From Xanthomonas fragariae (GTDB lineage Bacteria > Pseudomonadota > Gammaproteobacteria > Xanthomonadales > Xanthomonadaceae): 64,000 bases of DNA. Shown here in pieces: positions 46,905-54,793 of this stretch; position 1 is the first letter of the stretch, and each line of letters begins with the position of its first letter. Below the pieces are notes generated by a model, which did no database searches, was not told where the DNA came from, and saw nothing but the letters and a program-made list of their open reading frames with translations. The DNA lies in NCBI RefSeq assembly GCF_900183975.1, contig NZ_LT853882.1:3775501-3839500 (forward strand). Direction: 5' to 3'. The position numbers were made by a program, and so were the translations under genes.

Positions 46905-46966
46905 TTCTTATTCCGAGCACCGGCCGCACCCGCCTGGCGGCTGCGCAGCAGTTTTGTTAGCCGCTC
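46905..46966. repeat. Right half of a MITE, copy C
   Basis: ATTCCGAGCACCGGCCGCAC…GCGCAGCAGTTTTGTTAGCCGCTC is the right half of the element at 43455-43584, followed by TAA (46967-46969). The left half is missing. Confidence 0.65.
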
Positions 46967-47026
46967 TAAATCCGAGTCCTACTCAGGGCGGGGAGATGTC
47001 GGCACGCAGCCAGACAGACACACGCA

Positions 47027-47908
47027 TCACCGGTTTCCGGTAAGCGCGCGGGCGCACCAGGCGGCCTGGAAGACTGCGGTAGCCGAGGCCACGTTGAGGC
47101 TTTCGACCTTGCCACTGCCGCGGATCGACAACTGCAGGTCGCAATCGCGTGCGAACTGGCGGTCCATGCCTTCGCTCTCTGCGCCCATCACATACACCAG
47201 CCGCTGCGGCAACGCTGCGGCGAACACATCCTGACCGCCGTCGACCAGCGTCGCAGCCACCGCGAAGCCGGCCTGACGCAACTGCGCCACCGCCAGCGCA
47301 GTCTCGGGGAGCTGCACCAGCGGCACCGCTTCGGCACCACCTTCTGCCACACGTGCCGCTGCGCCGGACAACCCCAGCGTGGAGCCGGCAGGCAACAACA
47401 AACCGGCCACGCCGAAATGCGCGGACGAACGCAGGATCGCGCCGAAGTTATGCGGATTGCCCACGCCATCCAGCCACAGCGCCAGCGCCGGGCCCTGCGG
47501 CAATGCTGCCAGCCAATCGTGCAACGGTTGCGGTGACACGCGCAGCACCTCGGCCACCACACCCTCGTGGTGCGTACTGGCGGCAAGCTTGCTCAGATCA
47601 GCATCTTCCACCACGCGGTAGCCGATACGTTGCGCGACGCACCAAGCCAGCAGCGCCTTGCACTGCGGGATGCGCGCCTCGCTCAGATAAATTTTGCGCA
47701 GGGCTTCCGGACGCGCCTTGAACACGGCTTGCACCGCATTGATGCCGTACAGCCGCACTTCGCATGCGTTGCCGCCTACCCGTGCCGATGCGGATGGCGC
47801 GTGCTGCGCTGGTGCCTGCTGCGCAGGTGCGCGCGGCGCGGCGCGGCCCCAGGGGTTACCGCCGCCATCACACGGCGGTCGCCCGCCTCGTCCGTCATGC
47901 TGTGTCAT
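47027..47908 (-). CDS. SpoU/TrmH-family RNA 2'-O-methyltransferase
   Basis: 293 residues from ATG 47908. After a disordered Gly/Ala/Pro-rich leader of about 45 residues comes an RNA-binding substrate domain (VRLYGINAVQAVFKARPEAL) and the SPOUT methyltransferase domain. Its three motifs are LDGVGNPHNFGAILRSSAHF, LVYVMGAESEGMDRQFARDC and LSIRGSGKVESLNVASATAV, which form the trefoil-knot SAM site. It resembles RlmB and the YjfH/TrmH group; the target nucleotide is not determined here. Confidence 0.85.
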   Translation of the reverse strand: MTQHDGRGGRPPCDGGGNPWGRAAPRAPAQQAPAQHAPSASARVGGNACEVRLYGINAVQAVFKARPEALRKIYLSEARIPQCKALLAWCVAQRIGYRVVEDADLSKLAASTHHEGVVAEVLRVSPQPLHDWLAALPQGPALALWLDGVGNPHNFGAILRSSAHFGVAGLLLPAGSTLGLSGAAARVAEGGAEAVPLVQLPETALAVAQLRQAGFAVAATLVDGGQDVFAAALPQRLVYVMGAESEGMDRQFARDCDLQLSIRGSGKVESLNVASATAVFQAAWCARALTGNR

Positions 47909-48212
47909 CGTCGTATCCAAAAGTTCGTGTTTCTTGCAGTGCCGGGAAGGCCGTTTTCGCTCCTTCCCGCTATTGCTGTGTTGGTCGTCCTGCCAACGCC
48001 GACAGGGCCGGTGGTGCGGGAGCCGTGACGAAGATGGTAAGCCACTGCTGCGATGAGCCGTGTGTGACGGTCGGGATGAGGTAAGTTCCCAAGCTTGCCG
48101 GCTGTTCGACGCCCCAGGTGGCGCAACACGAATCTAAGGCCGCCGCACGCCCTCCCCCAGCTTTTCAAGCTCATGAGTCGCGGTCTATCTCAGTAAGGGA
48201 GATCTAGCAAAC
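47909..48212. other. Spacer without a supported gene
   Basis: About 300 bp between the methyltransferase start and the XVIPCD pseudogene. Open frames here have no ribosome-binding site or recognisable motif. I see nothing else. Confidence 0.4.
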
Positions 48213-49136
48213 TCACATCGTTCGAGGCGGTGGCGAAATCGACTGTTCGCGTTGCTGCCCTTGTTGCCGGGATTGCTGTTCTCGCTGCGTCTCAATCACG
48301 GACCGGAACTGTTCCAGGGAGTACTCGGCTTGCCGTGCGATGGCATCACCGATCTTCATGCGCACTTTTTCATGTGCATGACAGGCCAACTTGCCCTCGA
48401 CCAGAAACACGTACTTGCCCGGTCCTTGAGACGTTGTTTCCTGACTCAACATGACCTGATCGATCCTCGACCGCCCGTTCTCTTTCGCAAGCTACCCGCT
48501 GCTCGCTGCCAGGCGAGCGCTGTTGTCGTCATAGTCGCGGCCGAGGTCCTGCTCAAGGCTGCGAACGGATTCTTCTGTCTGGCGGTGCGGTGAATCCTAC
48601 GATTGAAAAAGCCGGCCATGCGTAGGCACCGCCTGCCGCAGTTCAGGCCGCTCAGGTTGCGCTGGCTTATCTCAGCCCACGCAATGGGGCTGCGCGTGGA
48701 TCAATATGCAGCAGCAGCTCGCTTGAGCCATCCGAGCTATTGCGAATGATATCGGTCGTCCCATCTTGATGAAGCACCCGGACCAGATTTTCACGAGGTG
48801 CGTCGGACCAGACCCCGCCGACAAATGCATGACCTTGACCATCACGATTCCAAACGACAAGGTCGTTGCCATATACGTTAAGACCGGCTGTGAACTGATG
48901 ATTTCTCTCTGCGTGTGGACGACCAAACGCATGGTTCGCCCCCTGATCCACTACGTGGATAAAGGCGGGAGCTTCAGTATTTTGCAGGAACAACGTTTTC
49001 ATAACACCGTAGTGGTGAGATATCTCGGGCGCTCCGCGACCGTCGCGTGCGTCGACTGGATTGATCAACGGATCGGCGACCACACTCTGATACGCCGCAC
49101 GCAGCGGATTTTTGGCATTCGCTGCACGCAGCAGAT
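48213..49136 (-). pseudogene. Truncated type IV secretion toxin with XVIPCD secretion domain
   Basis: The 3' part, in one frame, reads QTEESVRSLEQDLGRDYDDN, SARLAASSG-stop-LAKENGRSRIDQVM, VFLVEGKLACHAHEKVRMKI and a Gln-rich tail (REQQSRQQGQQREQ). This is the layout of the XVIPCD domain that directs antibacterial X-Tfe toxins to the Xanthomonas type IV system: LAA…AKENG…RID…V…VF.V.G…AH…A, then Gln-rich. Two in-frame TAG codons and a frameshift break it. The upstream frame (48667-49136), containing FIHVVDQGANHAFGRPHAER, may be its toxin part but I do not recognise it. The 5' end is cut by the IS3 element. Confidence 0.65.
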
Positions 49137-49162
49137 TGATACGCCCAGGGTTCCGTAGACAC

Positions 49163-50017
49163 TCAAGACCCTCGTTGCGCGTAGCGCCGTTCAAACTCTA
49201 CAGGGGACAGGTCGCCAGTTGAACCGTGGCGGCGGTTGGGGTTGTAGAACATCTCGATGTAGTCGAATACCTCGGCGCGAGCGGCGTCCTTGGTGGAATA
49301 GGTCCGCCGCCTGATCCGCTCGCGTTTGAGCAGTCCGAAGAAGCTCTCCACGGGTGCGTTGTCGTGGCAGTTGCCACGCCGACTCATGCTGCACACCACG
49401 CCATGGGACGCCAGGAAACTGCGCCAGTCATCGCTGGTGTAGACAGACCCTTGGTCCGAATGAACCAAGCAACCAGCGTTGGGTTTGCGCCGCCACACCG
49501 CAGACAACAAGGCCTGCACGACCAACTCGGTGTCGGCCCGATCGCGCATCGCCCAGCCGACGACCTGCCGGGAAAACAGATCGATCACAACAGCCAGGTA
49601 CATCCAGCCTTCATGCGTGCGGATGAAGGTGAAATCGCTCGCCCAGGCTGTGTCCGGCTCAGTCACGTCGAACTGTCGGTCAAGCAGGTTGGCCGCCGCC
49701 TTGCACTGCATTCCTCCATGGAAGCGCGGTTTGCGACCATAGCCCACCTGGGCACGCAGTCCCTCGGTGCGCATCAGCCGATGCACCCGATGGCGACTGC
49801 AACGCTCACCCAGATCGCGCAGATCCCTGGTGATCTTGCGATGCCCATAGACACTGCCGCTGGCCAGCCAGTGGTGCTTGATCAGTCCAAGCAAGCGCCC
49901 ATCTTCCTTGGCGCGCTCACTGTTGGGCGAGCACAACCAGGCGTAATAGCCCGACCGGTTGACCCGCAATACCCGGCACATCGCACACACCCTGAATTCC
50001 CCACAGTGGGCTTGCAT
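49163..50017 (-). CDS. IS3 transposase OrfB
   Basis: Shown from MQAHCGEFRVCAMCRVLRVN; the frame is open further upstream (VRAKYAF) and is normally reached by -1 frameshifting from orfA. The rve integrase core has the DDE residues in WASDFTFIRTHEGWMYLAVV (first Asp), VHSDQGSVYTSDDWRSFL (second Asp) and NAPVESFFGLLKRERI (Glu). The reading frame is intact to the end NPNRRHGSTGDLSPVEFERR. Confidence 0.92.
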   Translation of the reverse strand: MQAHCGEFRVCAMCRVLRVNRSGYYAWLCSPNSERAKEDGRLLGLIKHHWLASGSVYGHRKITRDLRDLGERCSRHRVHRLMRTEGLRAQVGYGRKPRFHGGMQCKAAANLLDRQFDVTEPDTAWASDFTFIRTHEGWMYLAVVIDLFSRQVVGWAMRDRADTELVVQALLSAVWRRKPNAGCLVHSDQGSVYTSDDWRSFLASHGVVCSMSRRGNCHDNAPVESFFGLLKRERIRRRTYSTKDAARAEVFDYIEMFYNPNRRHGSTGDLSPVEFERRYAQRGS

Positions 50018-50034
50018 GAAGGCGTACTTTGCCC

Positions 50035-50307
50035 TTACCCCTTGGCAAAGTACGCGGCGGCCTTTTTTAGGATGTCGCGCTCCTCGGTCACTCGACGCAA
50101 CTCTGCCTTCAGCCGCCGAACCTCGGCGCTCTGGTCCACCTCGGCGCGCTGCACCACGCCAGGCTTGCCGAACTTGCGCAGCCAGGCGTAGAGGCTGTGC
50201 GTGGTGAGACCCAGTCGCTCCGCGACTTCTGCCACCTTGAAACCACGATTGGTCACTTGCCGGACCGCCTCGATCTTGAATTCATCCGTATACCGCTTGC
50301 TGCTCAT
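50035..50307 (-). CDS. IS3 transposase OrfA
   Basis: 90 residues from ATG 50307 ([20 protein letters not shown]). A helix-turn-helix ([20 protein letters not shown]) is followed by a leucine-zipper-like region ([20 protein letters not shown]). The A-AAA-AAG motif near the end ([10 protein letters not shown]) would allow -1 frameshifting into orfB. Confidence 0.9.
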   Translation of the reverse strand: MSSKRYTDEFKIEAVRQVTNRGFKVAEVAERLGLTTHSLYAWLRKFGKPGVVQRAEVDQSAEVRRLKAELRRVTEERDILKKAAAYFAKG

Positions 50308-50369
50308 AGACACCTCCGAATTGACCATTTTCCATGGCCTTGAGATGTCTAGGAAACCCTGGGCGTATC

Positions 50370-51340
50370 ACGCCCACCACCTCAACGACGCTTTGAATGC
50401 GGCAATACGGCTGATTGAAGATCACTTCGACAAGCTCGCAGCTGTAGGCTTTCGGCGCATGGTCGCGCGCCTGGGCCTCCAATCCGCCAATTGCCTCGAT
50501 CTTCGCCGTCGTCCATGCAGCCGTCTCCGCAACAGCAGCGAGCATGTAGTGAATCCATTCGGCCCAATAGCCATGCCGCGTCACATCCAGTAGCAGGCGG
50601 TAATAGTCGCTGCGATGGCGGATGATGTAATGGGATAGATAGAGCACTGGCAAGTCAAGCAGCCCTTGCTCAATGAGCATCAGCAGATTCAAGACACGCC
50701 CCGTACGGCCATTGCCATCGGTGAATGGGTGAATCGCTTCGAATTGATAGTGCGCGACAGCCAGACTAATCAATGGATCGACGTCGGTGTTCTCATGGAT
50801 AAAGCGTTCCCAGTTGGCCATTTTGTCGCGCAGTAGCATTTCGCCAACCGGCGGCGTGTAGAGGCTCTGCTGGGTCTGGACGTTGGCCAGGGCAGTCCCT
50901 GGGCACGCGACGGATCTGCATTTGCACCGCCTTGATCCGGCTACAGACGACGACAGCGGTATCCTTACACAAAGGCCGCTGCTGTAGCGACTGAAGTCCT
51001 TCGTAGAGCGCACTGCGGTAACGCAACGCTTCCTTGGTGGCAGGCTTTTGTGCCTTGTCCTGATCTTCGGCGTAGCGGAGCAGTTCGTCCGTCGTCGTCA
51101 CGATGTTCTCGATCTCGGAACTGGCCTGAGCCTCGAGCATTGGAATTGTATTGATCAGTACTGTGGGATTTGGCAGCAACGCTGTTGCCTGTTTCAGCTC
51201 GGCCAATGCAGTTCACGCATTGATGCAAGCCTTGAGCAGGTTCCGCGTTCGATATCTCCCGCTGGTGGAAGCAGCGGGAGCTCGTTGTGAGGGAGCTCAG
51301 CGTTAAACTTCGATACGCTTTCCATGCCTGCCTCACTCAT
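50370..51340 (-). pseudogene. Fic-domain protein, frameshifted and cut by the IS
   Basis: From ATG 51340 (or 51325) the reading MESVSKFNAELPHNELPLLP is that of the Fic family N-terminus; it then changes frame near 51240. The next piece holds [20 protein letters not shown], the inhibitory-helix region of Fic proteins. A second shift near 50910 leads to the Fic core with its motif [17 protein letters not shown], and to [20 protein letters not shown]. The C-terminal winged helix ([14 protein letters not shown]) is cut by the IS at 50369. Known: Fic proteins AMPylate targets; this copy should be inactive. Confidence 0.8.
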
Positions 51341-51426
51341 GTTGTTGTATCGAACATGATGAGAGAACGTGTATTAAAAATCCAATTTTTTTAACACGTC
51401 CCTGCACCCATCGACCCAGGACTCCG

Positions 51427-52443
51427 TCACCAGACCACTTCCGCCATCGAGCAATTCAGCCCCGAGCCAATGCCCAGCAGCGCAATCCGGTCGCCTTTCT
51501 TCAGGCGGCCCAGTTCCTTGAGCTTGCTCAACACGATCGGTACCGACGCCGGGCCGATGTTGCCGTGTTCGCCGAAGATGGTCATGACCTTGGCCGGATC
51601 GATGCCGAACGATTTCACGAACGCGGCAGTGTGCGGGCGGCTGACCTGGTGGATGACGAACTGGTCCAGCTCGTCCACCGCCCAGCCCAGCACCTGGCGG
51701 GCCGCTACGAAGGTCTTCTGCGCTAGTTTGATGCCCTCGATCAGCAACAGGCGGGTGTCGGTGACCATGCGGTCAAGGTTGCCCCGGCACAGCTTGTTCC
51801 ATTCGGTGGCCGAGCGGGTCACGCCGCCCTTGTAGCGCGGCGCGTCGGGCACCAGCTCGGTGCGCGCCATCACCATGGCGGCGGCACCGCATCCCAGCGT
51901 CAGCGCGGCCAGTTCGTTGCGGAACTCTTCCGCGGTGACGTCCGGCGAGGTCATGCGCTCGAGAGTCTTCTCGTAGACCAGGTTGGCGGTCTCTCCATCG
52001 ACGACCAGCGCGTAGTCGATCTCGCCGCGTTCCAGCATGCGCGCGGCGATGTCCATGCCATTGATGAAGGCAAGGCAGGCGTTAGCCACGTCGAAGGTGA
52101 CGCAGTGCTCGCCCACGCCCAGGTTGCCGGACACGATGGAGGCCGTGGACGGCTCCAGGTAGTCCCGACTCACCGAGGTGTTGATCAACAGGCCGATCTT
52201 CTCGATGCCGATACCGGCGTCGAGCAATGCCTTGCGCGCGGCCAGGGTGGCTGCGTCCGATGCCTGGACATCCTGGTCCCACAAGCGCCGTGCATGGATA
52301 CCGGCAACATCGCCCAATACATCGGTCTTGATCCCGAGGCGGTCGTAGGTCGGTTGCAGGCGCTCGTTGATTTCCTTGGAAGTCAGCGTGTGCGGCGCAT
52401 CAATGTGCGCCAGTCCCGCGATGGAGACGTTCTGGAAGAGCAT
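51427..52443 (-). CDS. oleA: OleA, acyl-CoA head-to-head condensing thiolase
   Basis: 338 residues. Joins two fatty acyl-CoAs to a beta-keto acid, the first step of long-chain olefin synthesis. Thiolase-fold residues: nucleophilic Cys123 in FDVANACLAFINGM, His265 in DQFVIHQVSRPH, Asn295 in GEHGNIGPAS; with a 20-residue tag offset these are the C143/H285/N315 of the published X. campestris structure. The Glu that distinguishes OleA from FabH lies in RLLLIEGIKL or nearby. No oleB, oleC or oleD lies within this window. Confidence 0.9.
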   Translation of the reverse strand: MLFQNVSIAGLAHIDAPHTLTSKEINERLQPTYDRLGIKTDVLGDVAGIHARRLWDQDVQASDAATLAARKALLDAGIGIEKIGLLINTSVSRDYLEPSTASIVSGNLGVGEHCVTFDVANACLAFINGMDIAARMLERGEIDYALVVDGETANLVYEKTLERMTSPDVTAEEFRNELAALTLGCGAAAMVMARTELVPDAPRYKGGVTRSATEWNKLCRGNLDRMVTDTRLLLIEGIKLAQKTFVAARQVLGWAVDELDQFVIHQVSRPHTAAFVKSFGIDPAKVMTIFGEHGNIGPASVPIVLSKLKELGRLKKGDRIALLGIGSGLNCSMAEVVW

Positions 52444-52544
52444 CGAAGTAGCGCCATGGCGTCAGGCGAGGGGGCGCTAGTCTAGCTGCTGGCCGCTTTT
52501 ACCGCATCTTTACAATTTAACGGCACGCGCGCCAGCCCAACGGT

Positions 52545-52865
52545 TCAGCGCGGCGGGCAGCGGAACGCGTTGAAACGCTGGCTACCGTCGGCCGGGTCAC
52601 CCTGCGCTTGCACCGCATTGGCATTGGCACCCGGCGCCTCGTTACGTGCCAGCGTTTCCAGTTCTTCCTGCACGCGCAGCGGGTTGCGGTTGTAGAAACC
52701 AACCTTGCTCTTGACCGTCACCACCACCTCGCCCTGCTGCTGACATCCAGCTGGCGCAGGGCCTGCGGGCAGGACCTGCACACTTTTGCCACTTTGTTCG
52801 ATCGGCACCCAGGTGCAGGCCGCGGTGGTGGTGGCAAACAGAACAGACAGCATCAGCACGCGCAT
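52545..52865 (-). CDS. DUF4156-type lipoprotein
   Basis: 106 residues starting MRVLMLSVLFATTTAACTWV, where TTAAC-T is a lipobox giving Cys17 as the lipidated residue. The mature part has ACTWVPIEQSGKSVQVLPAG and GCQQQGEVVVTVKSKVGFYN, then EELETLARNEAPGANANAV: the DUF4156 pattern. Two further cysteines (GCQQQ and FRCPP) could pair. The function is unknown; probably periplasmic, membrane-anchored. Confidence 0.75.
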   Translation of the reverse strand: MRVLMLSVLFATTTAACTWVPIEQSGKSVQVLPAGPAPAGCQQQGEVVVTVKSKVGFYNRNPLRVQEELETLARNEAPGANANAVQAQGDPADGSQRFNAFRCPPR

Positions 52866-53188
52866 AAGTCACAACACCTGAGGGAAAACCGGATTGTGCC
52901 GCAGTTGCCCATTCGCAATCAGGCCCGGCCTGCACCTGCAACGCCCCCATTCAGCGCCCTGAACTGCTTCTAGAACGACCGCAATACCCTGTTCGCCGCA
53001 GTGTCCGCCGTTCTCCGACTCTTCCGGGTGTCCGGACGCGGAAACTTCCGCGCCGCAAAAGCTACTTTCAAAACAACATGATGCTATGGGCTCGTCGTTT
53101 GCTTTAATTCCATCAGCAAACGCCACATGCACCCGAAAGTGACTTCTCGCTGAATAAAAGAAATTCGCTCCGAAAATTCTTGCTCCGG
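52866..53188. other. Spacer without a supported gene
   Basis: About 320 bp. The minus-strand open frames have no family signal. I see no repeat or RNA. Confidence 0.35.
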
Positions 53189-53331
53189 CCAGGCCGCTGC
53201 CGCAATCGGTGCGCTGGTGGGCCCGGTCTGCGTCAACCTGCCGCAGCGGCAGCCCTCACCGTTCGAACTGGAAGCATTGGCCAACGCCGCCATCAGCCTT
53301 ACTAAGCGCACACGCAGCTACACTTGCGCGC
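53189..53331 (+). pseudogene. Possible 3' remnant of a gene before trmL
   Basis: A plus-strand frame reads AAAIGALVGPVCVNLPQRQP and SPFELEALANAAISLTKRTR with gene-like composition and no start. It may be the tail of a lost gene. I do not recognise the family. Confidence 0.25.
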
Positions 53332-53808
53332 ATGCCAGCACCCGTCCTCCATGTCATCTTGTTTCAGCCCGAAATTCCGCCCAATACGGGCAATGTGATC
53401 CGCCTGTGCGCCAATACCGGCGCGCGCTTGCACCTGATCGAGCCGCTTGGCTTCGACCTCAGCGACAAACAGCTCAAGCGCGCCGGGCTGGACTATCACG
53501 AATACGCAACACTGCAGGTGCATGCCGACCTGCCCAGCGCACTGGCCGCGATCGCGCCCAAACGCGTGTTTGCATTGAGCACCCGTAGCACGGTGCGTTA
53601 CGACACACCCCAGTTCGCCGATGGCGATGCGTTCTTGTTCGGCCCGGAAACGCGCGGCTTGCCGGCTGAGGTACTTGAGTCGCTCCCGCCGCAGCACCGG
53701 CTACGTGTGCCGATGCGCGCTGACAACCGCAGCCTCAATCTGTCCAACACTGTGGCGGTGATGGTGTTCGAAGCATGGCGGCAGTGGAATTTCCACGGCG
53801 GCCAGTAA
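53332..53808 (+). CDS. trmL: tRNA (cytidine/uridine-34 2'-O)-methyltransferase TrmL
   Basis: 158 residues from ATG 53332 (MPAPVLHVILFQPEIPPNTG); the longer frame upstream lacks similarity. SPOUT motifs: ILFQPEIPPNTGNVIRLCAN, DAFLFGPETRGLPAEVLESL and MRADNRSLNLSNTVAVMVFE. It methylates the wobble ribose of leucine tRNAs. Length and motifs match E. coli TrmL (YibK). Confidence 0.93.
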   Translation: MPAPVLHVILFQPEIPPNTGNVIRLCANTGARLHLIEPLGFDLSDKQLKRAGLDYHEYATLQVHADLPSALAAIAPKRVFALSTRSTVRYDTPQFADGDAFLFGPETRGLPAEVLESLPPQHRLRVPMRADNRSLNLSNTVAVMVFEAWRQWNFHGGQ

Positions 53809-53829
53809 ACCTGGCGATCAAATGACGGC

Positions 53830-54790
53830 GTCACTGCCAAGCACTGCCCCAGCATCACGTCGCCATGCGCGGCATCGTCCGGCGTCGCGGCATGGTGGCG
53901 ATCTGATCTGGTTGCGGATCTCGTGCGCCACCGTTGCCGTCATGCGTCCCAAGCGGCCAGACGTTCATGCCGCGACAGCTCATCGGCCAGCCGACGCGTC
54001 TGCACCGAGGCCTGCGCCTAGTCGGTCACGGCGGCACCAAGTCGATTCAGTTCCGGGGCGCCGGTGACCGGAATCTGTGGCGTCTGAAGTGTCGGCGGCC
54101 AGCGCCTGCTGGATGCGATGCAAACGTTGACTCCAACGGCGCACCAAAACGCCCAACGCAATCGCCGCCACCGCTACCATCGCAAAGATCAGCAGCATGC
54201 CGAGCACCAACAGCCGCCACACATCCGAGGTGCTGGCCGGCAGACGCGAGATGGTCCATGCCGCCGTGTCGGACGTCATCGGGCAGGCACCGATCAACAG
54301 CACCTGCCGACTGCCATCACGGCGAAACTGCACGACCTTGTTACCCACCGCACTTTGCCGCGCGGTACTGACAATCGTGGTCCACTCGGACGCGTGAATA
54401 TCGGTCTTGTGAGCGCTGCCGTCCTAGGTGGGATACGCGTACGTAATGAACCCTTTATCCAGGTTCCATACACAGCCCTCCACGCCAGGCGCCTCGGCTA
54501 GTACCAACTGCACCACCACTGCCGCCAACCCCGCCTCCATTGTCGCCACGACGCGCCGCGTCGCTTGCGCCGACATAACACTGCACGATGCACGTGCACT
54601 GGACAGTCAATTGCTGGCGCGCTTCGTCCAACCGCACGCCTTCGGTCTGCCGGTACAACCCGTACAACATCGTGCCATGCCCACGCAGGCGGCCACGATC
54701 ACCAACCAGATCGGCAGCAGTTGTCGCAACAGCGAACGAGGGATGAGCAACGACCCGTAGAGACGGGCGATATCTTCGACACAAGCAGCC
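53830..54790 (-). pseudogene. Sensor histidine kinase, degraded
   Basis: The pieces, in order on the minus strand: a first membrane helix (LLRQLLPIWLVIVAACVGM); a periplasmic part with stops (near 54620 and 54420); VGNKVVQFRRDGSRQVLLIG; a second helix (LLVLGMLLIFAMVAVAAIAL); a HAMP-like segment (RRWSQRLHRIQQALA); an in-frame TAG near 54030; and the H-box region (TVAHEIRN) after a further frameshift near 53940. The ATPase domain is missing. It is clearly a two-component sensor in decay. Confidence 0.7.
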
Positions 54791-54793
54791 GCG

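Larger units (their letters stand above)
49137..50369 (-). mobile_element. IS3-family insertion sequence, 1233 bp
   Basis: Ends TGATACGCCCAGGGTTCCGT (49137) and, in complement at 50369, TGATACGCCCAGGGTTTCCT form inverted repeats of about 34 bp with a few mismatches. It contains overlapping orfA and orfB with a slippery A-AAA-AAG at 50068-50062. The bases outside the ends (GCAGAT left, CGCCCA right) do not match, so no target duplication is visible. Confidence 0.9.

Noticed and set aside
53084..53311. 75-codon minus-strand frame before trmL
   Set aside because: No ribosome-binding site or motif; it overlaps a more gene-like plus-strand fragment.
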